The notes under the pieces are model-generated. The model had not been told where the DNA came from. It saw only the letters and a list, made by a program, of their open reading frames with translations, and did no database searches. The position numbers and the translations under genes are program-made. From the NCBI GenBank assembly GCA_017396005.1, contig JAFQNG010000077.1, positions 1 to 64,000 of the forward strand: a stretch of 64,000 bases of DNA. Reading direction: 5' to 3'. The DNA is from Desulfovibrio sp. Its GTDB lineage: Bacteria; Desulfobacterota; Desulfovibrionia; Desulfovibrionales; Desulfovibrionaceae. Positions 1-9,603 of this stretch are shown in pieces. Within the stretch, counting starts at the first letter, position 1, and each line of letters opens with the position of its first letter.

Positions 1-1
1 G

Positions 2-70
2 GCGCTGTATGAGTTTTTCGTCCAGCATGGGTGCGACCTCATTCGGGTTTGGATTTGTCTGGATTCATAG
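2..70 (+). CDS. Possible 3' end of a gene entering from the left
   Basis: An open frame enters from the window edge and ends at a TAG (68-70), giving a 22-residue tail that starts ALYEFF and ends CLDS. I do not recognise the protein. Its position next to the broken end of the methylase-helicase gene would fit an inserted element, but this is inference from a very short frame and could be chance. Confidence 0.2.
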   Translation, partial: ALYEFFVQHGCDLIRVWICLDS

Positions 71-243
71 AAATCCTGTTGACTTCAGATACCCACAAAA
101 ATAATTTTATCCTTTAATTTCATCATATTATAAGCATTTTATTGATTCAGCCAAAATGACAGGATACCCTGAAGAATACCCGAAAATATGCCGGTTGCAA
201 GGGGTCAATCTCAGACTTCTCTGGACAATGTTTTTACCATAAC

Positions 244-272
244 ATATTGAAATATAATATATTTTATGTCAA
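244..272 (-). promoter_or_regulatory. Candidate promoter reading left out of the truncated helicase end
   Basis: On the minus strand a perfect TTGACA (272-267) is followed after 17 bases by CAATAT (249-244), in a very AT-rich stretch that overlaps the stop codon of the truncated helicase gene. If used, it would transcribe toward position 1. The rest of 71-268 is AT-rich and holds no gene I can support. Confidence 0.3.
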
Positions 273-3200
273 TTGGAATCCATTAGGACTAAAAACTTGA
301 GTTCATAATTTACCCCGGTTGCATCGAGCTCCCAATTATTGGTAATCTGTCCGAATGTCGATGCCCATGCGTCAAAATGTGCTATTTCCTTTTTCTTCAA
401 TTCGTCATATTGCATATAGCGTTGCAGTGTATACACTTCTGCAATGGTATTACTGATAGGTGTGCCTGTCAGAAAATAGACACCACGTCCGTCATTCTTT
501 CTCTGCAAATAGCGACATTTGACAAAGAGATCCAAAGCCTTGCCTGAACCTGAAATATTCCCCATTCCAGATACCTGCATACCTGTCTGAAAGGCGAGAT
601 TCTTGAATTCGTGACTCTCGTCAACAAACAAGGCATCCACGCCCAGATCTGCAAAATCCACTGAACGATCCTTTGTACCTGTCCTGGCCTTCAATGCGTC
701 AAATCGTTCCTGCATCTTGTCGCGCATCTTTTCAAGCTGCTTGACAGTTGTCCGATTACCGGTTTCTGTCTTGGCATATTCTATAGCCTCAATAGCGGCA
801 TCTATCTGTTCCTTGAGAATAACCTCTTCTTCCTCTCCGGGCATATCAATTTTTTTGAAAGAGCTGTGTGCTACAATAACAGCGTCCCAATCTCCTGTAG
901 CTATACGACTGAACAGTCGTTCTCTGTTTGCCTTGGTAAAATCATCCTTTCCTGCAACAAGAATATTTGCTCCGGGGTAAAGTTTGTAAAATTCATCTTT
1001 CCACTGGCTCAATAAGTAATTAGGTACTACGACCATAGGCTTGTTAACAAAGCCCATGCGTTTGGATTCCATGATTGTTGCTATACAGGCCATTGTCTTG
1101 CCTGCACCCACAACATGGTCAAAGAGGGCTGTGCCTTCCTGAATGGCTCTCCAGACAGCGTTCTTCTGATGTGGACGGAGTTTGACCGCTTCAGAAGCGC
1201 CCGTCAGCTGGATATGAGAACCATCGTAATGCGGCGGCACATGGGTATTGAAACGTTCGTTATAGAGAGTGGTCAGTTGCTCCCGCCGGTCATCGTCCTG
1301 CCAGACCCAGTCCAGAAAGTTCTGCTTGATGGCATCGGCCTTTTGCATAGCAGCGGCTGTCAGCTCCTGATCCACTTCCTTGATGGGCCTGCCGTGTTTG
1401 TCTTCACCGATCTCCTTTTCCACTTTGATGGTCTTGTTGGTGAGCAGAGCTTCAATAATCCTGCTGGCAGGATATTCAGGAATGCCCCAGACACTTCCAT
1501 TGAGGGACTGATCCCATATTTTGACAGAGACATCCCAGCGCCCCAGGGCAGGAAAGTAGTTAACGGTCTGCATACCCTTGCCCTCGTGCAGATGCTCAAT
1601 AAAGTCGGAAAATATCTGCGGAGGCACCCAGGAGGAGCCAAATCTGATACCAATGTCCACTGCCTCAATGTCCGGCGGCATGGCGGCGGTCAGGGCTTCC
1701 ACGTTCGCCTGATAGCGCTTATCATCCTGAGCGGCTGTTTTAGCCTCATGCAACTTGCCACGCACATTGCCAGTCAAATACTTATCCCGGATCTCCCACT
1801 CTTCACTGACAGGATTGAGAAAAATCAGCCCCTGTTCCTGCAGCTCCCCCTGCACAGCTTCTCCGGAGCGGTTCAGGAGTTGTCCCATGCGGTTGAAGTC
1901 GATCTTGCCTGACTCGCGCAGACTGACAAGCAGGGCATCCTTGGGACTGTCCGCATGTTCGGCCACCTGCACAGACTGGAGAACCCGCTGCCGGAAGATG
2001 GCGGCTTTTTTCGCTGACGCAGGTCGTGCTTCTCTCCCCTGTCGCCTGGCTGTTTCAGGGGTGATGCCCTTGTCGTATTCCACTTCCAGGGATTGCAGCA
2101 GAGCATGTTCTGGATCAACACGCATAAGAGAGCGGTTTATCTGGGAGTTGAGGTGCCCGTATTTTCTGACAAAGGTATCATACTCGCTGTTAAGCCTGGC
2201 CCGAAGCGAGGCTATGTGTGTTTCTTCGGCATCGGCCTTTTCGGCATCAAGAAGCTCCCGCAGGGTATCCCTGATGCGTATCATGGCCACAAGCCGTGAT
2301 CGTGCAGTGTCACTTTTGACTGGCAGTATATCGTAATCGCTCTGACCAAAGTCAGCAGCGGTCTTGAAGACAACCTTGCCTGTATGCGGTTCCACGCACA
2401 GAGCGTTCATCTTCAGGGACTGGAAATACTCGCTGCTGATGAAGTTCTCGTTACGCACCCGTACTGTTGTACTGAGGGGATTTTCCTCTCTCGGCACAAA
2501 GATGTTTTCCGGCAGAACAGCAAGGCGTTTGCTGATTTCCTGCCCCAGATCACTTTGTGTTGGATCCGGCAGGCAGCTTAACGCACTCTCAAACATGCCC
2601 CCGGCAAGCGCCATCCTGCCGATGATCTGTTCGGGATGCTCGGCAAAGTACGCATTGACCGGGACAAGTTCCGTACCGCCGTGTTTGAGATCATCTACCA
2701 GGATATTCTCGGTTCTGAGCCATTCCCGGTTGTTCTGTCGCTCTCCGGTATTTTTCTGGAAGAAAACAATATCTGTGGTGACATCAGTGAGCGCATTCTG
2801 GCGAAAGGCTGTTTCCGGCAGACGGATGGCCCCCAGAAAATCCGCCTGTTGAGCAATATGTTCACGCGCTGTCTGATCCAGTGTGTCCATGAAGAAGCGG
2901 CTGACCACAAAGGCAGCAACACCGCCTTCCCGCAGCAGGTCAATGGACTTGGCCAGAAAATAGTTGTGGATGGAGAAACGCCGCAGTTCAGGGTAATCGG
3001 GATCATAGACAGACTGCTTGCCAAAGGGCGGATTGCCCACAACAGCGTCTATGCCACCACCTCGCAGCTGACTGTGGTGAAAGCCGTTGTTGATATGTCG
3101 GGCTTCAGGATAGAGATATTGGGCTATGGCCGACGTTGTGGGATCAAGCTCCACAGCCATGAATCGGGCATTGAATTCTTCCGGGCACAGGCCGATAAAA

Positions 3201-4354
3201 TTACCGATGCCTGCTGATGGCTCCAGAATACGCAGTTCCTCACCTGTGACCAGACCCATTCTGGCCAGACCGTCATAGATGCCTCGGATAACAGCTTCTG
3301 AAGTATAATGCGCGTCCTGTGTGGAACGCCGGGCTGCTGCATATTCGTCAGGGGAAAGCAGGCCTTGCAGTTCCCTGAACTCGGTAGCCCATTTTTCGTT
3401 TTTGGCGTCAAATGCCTGGGGCAGACCGCCCCAGCCCACATAGCGGACAAGTACTTTCTGTTCTTCCGGTGTAGCAGCCCTGGTTCCTGATTCCTGAAGT
3501 CGTTTCAGCAGACGGATGGCCGCAACATTGTCCGCATACTTGGTCTTCGCACCACCGGAGCCGAGCTGATCCTCCGAGCTTATTCGGTAATTTTGAGGCT
3601 CATGTCTATGCCCAGGCTCTCCAATATCTCCCAGTCGCTCATCCCATTCAAACTCATCTGATGGGCTGCTTCGCTGTTCAGGGCCTGTTCCTCCTTCCTC
3701 TGCTGACCGTACAACTTCAGGTCGAAGGCCAGTTCTCCCTGGGCTTCCAGCTTCCTCAGTTCGTCCGGGCTGTTCAGTGCCCAGCGATCCAGGATTGAGT
3801 AAGCCAAACTGCTGTACCCGCCGCTTCTCACCTCGTTTATTGTCTTTGGCTTGAGGACTTTTCTTGCGATTTCCAGGGGATAGTTTGGCCTGTCGAGCAT
3901 GTTGCACCTCCTCAGAAAGATTATGCGCGAACCAGGAGACTTCCTCAATGGTCAGATAGGCGTCTTTTCCGGCCTCATAGAGCTTTTCCGGGGACATCTT
4001 CTCCCCGTCCCTGACCTGCATGATATCCACGTTATGAGAGTACATACGGGAGCCGTCAGGCATACTGTACACAGACGCGCCCTTTGCATTGTGGCCCAGC
4101 AGGCTCATGGACAAGGTGTCCCCGGTAGGATACGGAGGCTCTGGTGGATGAGGAGCAGGACTTTCCTGTGTTTTCATCTCCTGTACCGATGTTTCCCTAT
4201 GTTCCATGAGTATGTCAGGGGCAGTCTCTACAGTCTCCTGTTCCTCCAGGTCTGCCTGTATATTTTCTTCACGGATCTTCTGCTGCGCTGTGGTCAGGAG
4301 CTCTAACAGGGATCGCTGATTGGGGTCATATGCCTGCTTGCGTCGTCTGGCCAT
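269..4354 (-). pseudogene. Methylase-SNF2-type helicase of a conjugative element, 3'-truncated
   Basis: This 1361-residue protein joins an N6-adenine DNA methylase domain (NPPF motif near residues 441-444, AdoMet-binding region around 378-402) to a superfamily 2 helicase (Walker A GAGKT near 1083, DESH box near 1243, TGTPIS near 1298). Such fusions are common on conjugative elements and phages, where they are thought to protect incoming DNA from restriction. The reading frame stops about 50 residues after motif III, with an unrelated AT-rich tail (ELKFLVLMDSN), so the second RecA-like helicase lobe is missing. Relatives are markedly longer. I therefore call it truncated, probably by an insertion or deletion at about position 300. 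Residues 150-255 form a low-complexity Gly/Pro/Arg/Glu linker that contains another gene in a different frame. It is the last gene of the minus-strand transfer cluster in view. Confidence 0.8.
3580..3900 (-). CDS. Small gene nested out of frame inside the methylase-helicase gene
   Basis: This 106-residue frame (starts MLDRPNYPLEIARKV, ends IDMSLKITE) lies wholly inside the methylase-helicase gene in another frame of the same strand. Its ATG at 3900 follows GAGGAGGT by 5 bases, an almost ideal ribosome-binding site. Its composition is protein-like, with amphipathic Leu/Ala/Glu/Arg helices, whereas the host frame across the same bases is a disordered-looking linker. That asymmetry suggests the linker is the overprinted, relaxed frame and the small protein is the constrained one. 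I do not recognise a family or function. The alternative is a chance frame, but the ribosome-binding site and composition argue against it. Confidence 0.6.
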   Translation of the reverse strand: MLDRPNYPLEIARKVLKPKTINEVRSGGYSSLAYSILDRWALNSPDELRKLEAQGELAFDLKLYGQQRKEEQALNSEAAHQMSLNGMSDWEILESLGIDMSLKITE

Positions 4355-4363
4355 ACCTGATCC

Positions 4364-5131
4364 TCACAAAAGCGTCTCGTTGAGAAGACCATTGGTGATG
4401 ATGCTGACGATGGTATCCACGGCGCTTTGATCGCCGTCACGCGCCTTCTGAACGAGGCTACGAGCCTCTAGAAGCTGCTCCGCCGTGAAATCGCAGGCCG
4501 GAAAGCGTATGCCCTCCAAAATGAATGTGGGCGTTGCGCTGATCCGACCCCTGGAGGCCAGAATGTCCTTGCTCACTACATCTGCAACATCACTGCTGAT
4601 CTTCTCGGTAAAGGCCTCTGGAGAGATGGCAGCTTCCTGAAAGGCCATGAGCAAGGCTGATTCATAGGGGACAGGAATGCCCAGGCGAGTTTTGGGCAGC
4701 ACGGCATCCCAGAACTGATGCGCCGCATTGAGAGAAAAAGTTTTCAGGGCCTCAAAGCTCAGAGCTTTTTTGAGGGATTCGCCATATCTGTCCGAGGGCG
4801 CATGGCGCACAACGATGCACATGTCGGGATTTTCCCGCTGGGACTGAAGCGGCTCACGGATACCGCACCAGGAGCATTCCAGGTTTGCCCAGTACTCGAT
4901 GATGTCACCCTTAAAATCCGACACGGCTCGACCGTCCAGACAAGTACGTCCGACAAGCTCCGCATGCGGTTTGTAAGGTAAAGCCAGATCCTTCATGACT
5001 TCTGCCCTGACTCCGGCTTCAAGTGCTAGCCGATCGGACATGGGAGGTACGGCGTAGGCAGCACTTGAAACTGCCATTAAGAAATATATACAAATAGATA
5101 ATGCTTGTAAGATCCTGTGTTGTAAGTCCAT
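4364..5131 (-). CDS. Periplasmic DsbA/DsbC-like thiol-disulfide oxidoreductase
   Basis: A 255-residue secreted protein with a signal peptide (hydrophobic residues 8-25, likely cleavage after AYA at about 27), a CSWC active-site pair (Cys86, Cys89) in a thioredoxin-like domain, and a typical cis-proline segment (ATPTFILEG) near residue 210. A further cysteine (Cys64) precedes the active site. The start at 5131 is chosen because GAGGAG lies 6 bases upstream and the signal peptide begins there; the frame stays open further upstream, but that part runs under the divergent toxin-antitoxin genes. Conjugative systems often carry such an enzyme to form disulfides in secreted transfer components, as TrbB does in IncI plasmids. 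That role is inferred from the neighbourhood. Confidence 0.75.
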   Translation of the reverse strand: MDLQHRILQALSICIYFLMAVSSAAYAVPPMSDRLALEAGVRAEVMKDLALPYKPHAELVGRTCLDGRAVSDFKGDIIEYWANLECSWCGIREPLQSQRENPDMCIVVRHAPSDRYGESLKKALSFEALKTFSLNAAHQFWDAVLPKTRLGIPVPYESALLMAFQEAAISPEAFTEKISSDVADVVSKDILASRGRISATPTFILEGIRFPACDFTAEQLLEARSLVQKARDGDQSAVDTIVSIITNGLLNETLL

Positions 5132-5161
5132 TGCGATCTCCTCAAAAGGTATAAAATAGTC

Positions 5162-5206
5162 AAAATGGTATATATCATTGACAATATACCATTTTACATT
5201 TATTTT
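5162..5206 (+). promoter_or_regulatory. Palindromic operator and promoter of the HigB-HigA-like module
   Basis: A perfect 12-bp inverted repeat (AAAATGGTATAT at 5162-5173 and its complement at 5184-5195, spacer 10) overlaps a strong promoter: TTGACA at 5178-5183, a 17-base spacer, TATTTT at 5201-5206. This fits autoregulation by the HTH antitoxin, and the site also faces the divergent thiol oxidoreductase gene. Transcription would begin at about 5213, the first base of the toxin ATG. Confidence 0.7.
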
Positions 5207-5212
5207 AAATGA

Positions 5213-5533
5213 ATGCATGACGCTGACGACACCAAGCCGTGGGCAGTTGTTTTCAGCCGCAAGGCAGGGAAACAAAAGACCAAGTTGCCTAAGCCAATGG
5301 CTGATACATTGTACTTGCTGGAAAAAGATCTTGGCCTCAGAGGCCCGGCTGTCACAGGCTGGCCACATTACGGCAAAATTACTGGTAGTAAGTCCGGTCA
5401 CCATCATTGCCATTTGAACAAAGGGCATCCGACCTATGTAGTCGTTTGGCAAGTCATTGATAAGGTTGTCCGCATATTGGAAATTCAATATGTCGGTACA
5501 CATGAAAAGGTTGATTACAGCCGATACAAATAA
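5213..5533 (+). CDS. HigB/RelE-like toxin
   Basis: A 106-residue basic protein (core begins near PWAVVFSRKAGKQ) with the size, composition and context of a RelE/ParE-superfamily toxin of the HigB type, which cleaves mRNA on the ribosome. It precedes an HTH antitoxin by 13 bases, the toxin-first order typical of HigBA. There is no ribosome-binding site ahead of the ATG, and the predicted transcription start coincides with it, so translation may be leaderless. It lies on the plus strand inside an otherwise minus-strand transfer region, with its own promoter, and looks like an inserted stabilisation module. Family assignment rests on context and overall similarity, not on a unique motif. Confidence 0.7.
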   Translation: MHDADDTKPWAVVFSRKAGKQKTKLPKPMADTLYLLEKDLGLRGPAVTGWPHYGKITGSKSGHHHCHLNKGHPTYVVVWQVIDKVVRILEIQYVGTHEKVDYSRYK

Positions 5534-5546
5534 ATGGAGATCTCCC

Positions 5547-5924
5547 ATGTTGGCAGATATGAAGCTTCTTTCCGATGCAGAAGGGCGTGGCGTGATCCAG
5601 CTTACTGTTCCCTCGGCGAGTATCATGAATGTTGCCGAGGCTATTCGCGGTGTCCTTACTCTGGCTGGACACAAGGTTCGGCGTCTTGACGATACCGGGG
5701 AAGAGTGGATAACCGCAGAAGAAGTTTTCCCTGATGGCAGTCCTGCTATGGCCTTGAGGGGATTGCGTGGCAGGGAGGATATTACACAGGCAGAGTTGGC
5801 TGCGCGCCTTGGTGTCAGCCAGAACGCAATCTCTGAAATGGAAAGTGGTAAGCGACCGATTTCCACAAAAATGGCAAAGCGCATAGGTGAAACCTTCAAT
5901 ATGCCGTATAAAATATTTTTGTAA
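5547..5924 (+). CDS. HigA-like HTH antitoxin
   Basis: A 125-residue protein with a C-terminal Cro/CI-type helix-turn-helix (about 70-125; TQAELAARLGVSQNAISEME is the recognition region). It has an N-terminal segment of about 60 residues that probably contacts the toxin. The start at 5547 is set by GGAGA at 5536-5540, six bases upstream. It follows the toxin gene by 13 bases and should be its antitoxin and autorepressor, binding the palindrome at 5162-5195. The gene ends 57 bases before the convergent dotL-like gene. Confidence 0.8.
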   Translation: MLADMKLLSDAEGRGVIQLTVPSASIMNVAEAIRGVLTLAGHKVRRLDDTGEEWITAEEVFPDGSPAMALRGLRGREDITQAELAARLGVSQNAISEMESGKRPISTKMAKRIGETFNMPYKIFL

Positions 5925-5981
5925 AAATCAGCACGAGCCACTCTGCATCTTCCTTTCATCATGTGATTATGCATGGGTTGA

Positions 5982-7733
5982 TCATGTTGTTAATTGTAAC
6001 AGCTGTGGCACACGAAGCTGTGCATTTTTGAGTGAGGGATTTGCATAAAACATATCTCCACGTACTATTTGTCCAGAAAAGACGAAGTGGGCCTCGCCTT
6101 CGATTTGCTCCTGTAAATCTCGCAGCTCTATACGGTCTTCTTTTTCTACTGTTGTGCTCATGCTATCTCTGTAGCCAGATCCATACTTCTCATTGATATT
6201 GAATCCAGATGTCCGCACAACAGTACTTTGACCGGCAAGTCCACGTATCAAATCATATGTTTTTTCCGCGTCCTGCATTCTCATGAAGGCCTTAATCGAT
6301 GTGTTCGCAACCATCTGTTGTGCACCTTTCTGGTCAGCTTCAAGAATACCTGCATAGTCTTGTGATGCAACAATAGCTGCAATTCCCAAACCGCGCCCTT
6401 GTGTAAGTACAACTTCAAAACCTGGCGTTACAATGGCGGCATATTCATCCACAATACAGAGATAAGGCCCTATTCCTGTTGCATCTGTTGGTAATGCCTC
6501 AAGAACGTCAGCAGCATCACCTTCTATACGTGCTCCAAGACCAACAGCGCAGGCATTTCTTATAGCACTTAGACTGATCTTACCCAGACTTTCCAATTCA
6601 GCAGGAGCTTTTTCCAGAGAAGGAAGTAAAACAACAAGGATACGTCGTTGTAGAATGCAGTCAGCAAAGTCTACCTCACTGTCTACAGCACCATAAATAT
6701 GGGAATAGGTATCTGTAAGTGAGGAAAGTATTTTCCCGAAATAGCTCTGCGCGTAGCCAAACTGCTCTGGAAAGGATTGTGGCTGATCCTTCATCTCCCG
6801 TCCTGCTATCCAGCCGCAGTTCCCCAAAGCAGCATGAAGGGAAGCGCGTGATTCCTCGCTCAGCTCCGGACGCAGGGCCAGAGCTACACATTTTTCAAGG
6901 GAGAGGGAGTCCCGGATAACGCCAGTGCCGAGCTTGATAAGACCTTTGTCCCGTAAATCCACCAGTGCGTACATGACGCCTGTGATCAGGGATTGCGCCT
7001 TGTCTGCAAAAATAGAATTTGCGCCATCAGAAGCAGACATGAGGGATACGATTATTTGTGTCAGACCTTCAGCCGAACCAACAGTAAAAGGATTGTTGGT
7101 ATTGGATAGCCTGTTCGGCGATTTGCCCTTGGTTTTGCCGGAAGTCCCGTAGTTAAGTACGCGAAAGTCATCATCCCGGCCTAAAAAGCGGGCCATCTGC
7201 CATATCTGAACACCCAGCTTGGGACTGGCCTTGGGATCTATGTAGAAAAGACCAGACGCTGTGGCCAGGGCATTGTAGGACAGGGAAACCAGGGTTTCCG
7301 TTTTGCCCGAACCCGTGGTGCCGAACAGCAGGCAGTGGGTCAGGATGTCCTTGGCCTTGAGCCAGAGTTCCTGTCCATCCTGAAGCCGATTGCCAAAAAA
7401 GAAGATACCTTCAGGTTTTGCAAAGCCTCGTCTGCCTGGTAAGGGATCGCCTTTATCCTTGCCGGATATACCAAGGGGCATACGGAATGGCAGGCGCTCA
7501 TTCTGCACACAAACACAGCGTATGCCGAAAAGGGCCAGCCCCAGACAAAAAAACAGCAAGGCGTACACAGGGAAAAAGCATAGACACACCCCCGCCCCAA
7601 AGATACCGCCTATCTGTACTTCGCCGGACTTGAGCGTATCTGCAATGCGTTGCGAAAGTGGGCGCACATCCCGTAAAAGCGGCTTGCGCTCCAGTGCGTC
7701 CTTATCTTCCAGTCCGCGTATCTGTCGTGACAT
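5982..7733 (-). CDS. dotL: DotL/IcmO (TrbC) type IV coupling protein
   Basis: A 583-residue membrane ATPase of the VirD4/TraG/DotL family that links DNA or protein substrates to the secretion channel. Two hydrophobic segments lie near residues 44-77, Walker A (GTTGSGKTE) near 139-147 and Walker B (CIVDEYA) near 425. The start at 7733 is preferred because GAGG sits 5 bases upstream; an upstream TTG at 7748 also keeps the frame open but lacks a site. It is the next gene after dotM, the usual pairing, since DotL and DotM form the coupling complex. It lacks the long C-terminal tail of the Legionella protein, as expected for conjugation-only relatives. Confidence 0.85.
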   Translation of the reverse strand: MSRQIRGLEDKDALERKPLLRDVRPLSQRIADTLKSGEVQIGGIFGAGVCLCFFPVYALLFFCLGLALFGIRCVCVQNERLPFRMPLGISGKDKGDPLPGRRGFAKPEGIFFFGNRLQDGQELWLKAKDILTHCLLFGTTGSGKTETLVSLSYNALATASGLFYIDPKASPKLGVQIWQMARFLGRDDDFRVLNYGTSGKTKGKSPNRLSNTNNPFTVGSAEGLTQIIVSLMSASDGANSIFADKAQSLITGVMYALVDLRDKGLIKLGTGVIRDSLSLEKCVALALRPELSEESRASLHAALGNCGWIAGREMKDQPQSFPEQFGYAQSYFGKILSSLTDTYSHIYGAVDSEVDFADCILQRRILVVLLPSLEKAPAELESLGKISLSAIRNACAVGLGARIEGDAADVLEALPTDATGIGPYLCIVDEYAAIVTPGFEVVLTQGRGLGIAAIVASQDYAGILEADQKGAQQMVANTSIKAFMRMQDAEKTYDLIRGLAGQSTVVRTSGFNINEKYGSGYRDSMSTTVEKEDRIELRDLQEQIEGEAHFVFSGQIVRGDMFYANPSLKNAQLRVPQLLQLTT

Positions 7734-7744
7734 AAAAACCTCGA

Positions 7745-9088
7745 TCAAAACTGCTGATTCTGTACGCCGGGATCATCATAGACATCGTATTCCGGATCCT
7801 CTTCCGGCGGTGCGAATACCCGATCCGGATCAGGTAGTGGCTCAAGGGGAGAAGGCTGGACTCTCTTTTCAGAAGGCGGGTTTGAGGGACTACCTGCCTC
7901 AGCAGCCTGCCCTGTATCCTCTAGCCAGCCCTGTTCGTCCAATGACTTGCGCAGACTGCTTACTGCCTGCTCAAGAGTTGCTTCCCGCAGCGCTGTGCCT
8001 GCTTTTTCCTCGGCCATATAGTGCGCCCAGGGGGCAAAGCCTTCGGCCCATGCCGCACGTCCTCCACACTGATTGAGGGCATACCAGAGAGGCCGATCCA
8101 GTGGTCTCATCCAGATGAATTGGGAGGTTGCCAGAACACCTTTTTTGCGGGCTCTGGTCAGCAGAGCCATGAACCAGGGAAGCTCATACGCCGCATGGCG
8201 TACCATCGCCTTTTCCCTGATTATGTCCTGATGCTTCTGCCAGGTGCTGTGCAGACGTTTGACAAAGGCGGCATCTTCCAGCACAGGACAGGAGGCTACG
8301 CCTTTCTCCTCAGTGTAGGAGCAGGAAAGCGCGTCCAGAATAGCAAGACATTCCTTCTTGTTGCCTCCTGCGTAAGCAATGAAGGCAGAAGCCGCAGCCT
8401 GACGACACACGGAAAGATTCACAAAACCGGAAAACACCGGGCCAAGCTGTTTCTGAAGGACCGCCAGCGCTTTGCCTTCATCCAGTTGACCACTGCCCCA
8501 GGCCTCCTGATCTTCTGAAGCAATGCCGTTTACGAGAGCCTGTTCCGGCAGGAAGGGTTTGCCACTGGGGGCAAGCAGCAGCTCATGTTCCAGGGCAAAC
8601 TGTAATGGTGTCCTGGCCACACGCCACAGGCCGGAATCATAGGACTCAGGGGAAAGCAGATACTTGCCTCTGCCAACCACAGGCTTCAGGCAGGCAAAAG
8701 ACTCAGCGTTGTTCTTGAGCAAGGTGTCCATATTGAAGCGACGTACCAGGCCACCGGTCCTGCCCAAAAATATGGCCACTACACCGCACAGAAGCAGGAT
8801 CCCGGACATGGGCCAGCGAATCCACTTTCCGCTGTAGCGCAGAATGCCTTCCATCTGCTCCCAGGACAGTGCGGCAGGATCAAGCCGGTCAATATGTGCC
8901 CAGGCCTTTTCAACTTCATCTGAATACGCCAGAAAAAGGTCGAGCTGCAGAAGTGCCAGCGAGATCAGCATATCGTTGATATATCCGGCCTTTGCCGCGT
9001 ACACAGCAGGAATACCCAACAGGACAATGAGCAGGAGGGCCACCCAGAGGAAGGTCTGGTTGTCCATATTGTCATTGTACTGGCTCAT
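7745..9088 (-). CDS. dotM: DotM/IcmP (TrbA) coupling-complex protein
   Basis: A 447-residue inner-membrane protein with an N-terminal membrane helix (about 12-30), a second helix near 95-112 and a cytoplasmic C-terminal domain. That domain has the DotM signature series (KAMVRHAAYELPWFMALL, then KKGVLATSQFIWMRPLDRPL, then LNQCGGRAAWAEG). DotM partners DotL in the coupling complex. A Pro/Ser-rich tail (about 400-447) is extra. Its ATG overlaps the stop of the upstream transglycosylase gene (ATGA), indicating translational coupling, and 11 bases separate it from dotL. Confidence 0.8.
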   Translation of the reverse strand: MSQYNDNMDNQTFLWVALLLIVLLGIPAVYAAKAGYINDMLISLALLQLDLFLAYSDEVEKAWAHIDRLDPAALSWEQMEGILRYSGKWIRWPMSGILLLCGVVAIFLGRTGGLVRRFNMDTLLKNNAESFACLKPVVGRGKYLLSPESYDSGLWRVARTPLQFALEHELLLAPSGKPFLPEQALVNGIASEDQEAWGSGQLDEGKALAVLQKQLGPVFSGFVNLSVCRQAAASAFIAYAGGNKKECLAILDALSCSYTEEKGVASCPVLEDAAFVKRLHSTWQKHQDIIREKAMVRHAAYELPWFMALLTRARKKGVLATSQFIWMRPLDRPLWYALNQCGGRAAWAEGFAPWAHYMAEEKAGTALREATLEQAVSSLRKSLDEQGWLEDTGQAAEAGSPSNPPSEKRVQPSPLEPLPDPDRVFAPPEEDPEYDVYDDPGVQNQQF

Positions 9089-9603
9089 GGTATGGCCTCC
9101 ACCTGCTGGTCAAAGGAATGCAGTGTATGAAGGCCGCTTTTTTCCAGACGGGACAGATTTTTCCTGACTTTCCGAATATAGGCGTCCCGCCTGTGAGGCG
9201 TTCTGGAATGATACGCACCGATGGCCTTCCAGATGTCACCAGTACGCCTGTATTCCTTTTGGAGGATCCATGCAGCGGCATACGCATTGACGCAGCCGTC
9301 ACTCAGTATGGTTTCCGGAGCAATACCCATAGTGGCCAGCTCATTGAGATGCACCGTATTGATCTGAAAGCCTGCCAAATCCCATGTGCCGTTGGTATTG
9401 CTCAGGGCTTCGCCGGTTTTGCCTCCCTCAGTGGCCAGAATGCCTATGAGCGCGGCAAGGGGGAGCCCTCCTGCCCGTGCAGCATCCACAACACAGGCAG
9501 GTGTCAGAGGGGCTGTCACAGGCACTGCAACCCGTGCGCGTTCAAGGGCCAGAACATTACCCGGCAGCAGGATCATCAGAGTCAGAAGAAGGAGAGCTCT
9601 CAT
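9085..9603 (-). CDS. Lytic transglycosylase (VirB1/PilT-like)
   Basis: A 172-residue exported protein with a signal peptide (about 1-19) and a lysozyme-like SLT fold. The catalytic glutamate is probably Glu59 in ATEGG, followed by the conserved NTNGTWDLAGFQIN region and a C-terminal AYHSRTP motif. It would open the peptidoglycan locally for the transfer channel. It overlaps both neighbours by ATGA junctions (with dotM downstream and the small secreted protein upstream), so these genes form one operon. Confidence 0.8.
   Translation of the reverse strand: MRALLLLTLMILLPGNVLALERARVAVPVTAPLTPACVVDAARAGGLPLAALIGILATEGGKTGEALSNTNGTWDLAGFQINTVHLNELATMGIAPETILSDGCVNAYAAAWILQKEYRRTGDIWKAIGAYHSRTPHRRDAYIRKVRKNLSRLEKSGLHTLHSFDQQVEAIP

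Noticed and set aside
1115..1912. Long plus-strand frame opposite the helicase gene
   Set aside because: Antisense shadow of the well-supported helicase frame, without a ribosome-binding site.
5132..5974. Upstream extension of the thiol oxidoreductase frame (about 280 more residues)
   Set aside because: It runs antisense under the toxin and antitoxin genes and has no protein-like character; the signal peptide and ribosome-binding site place the start at 5131.
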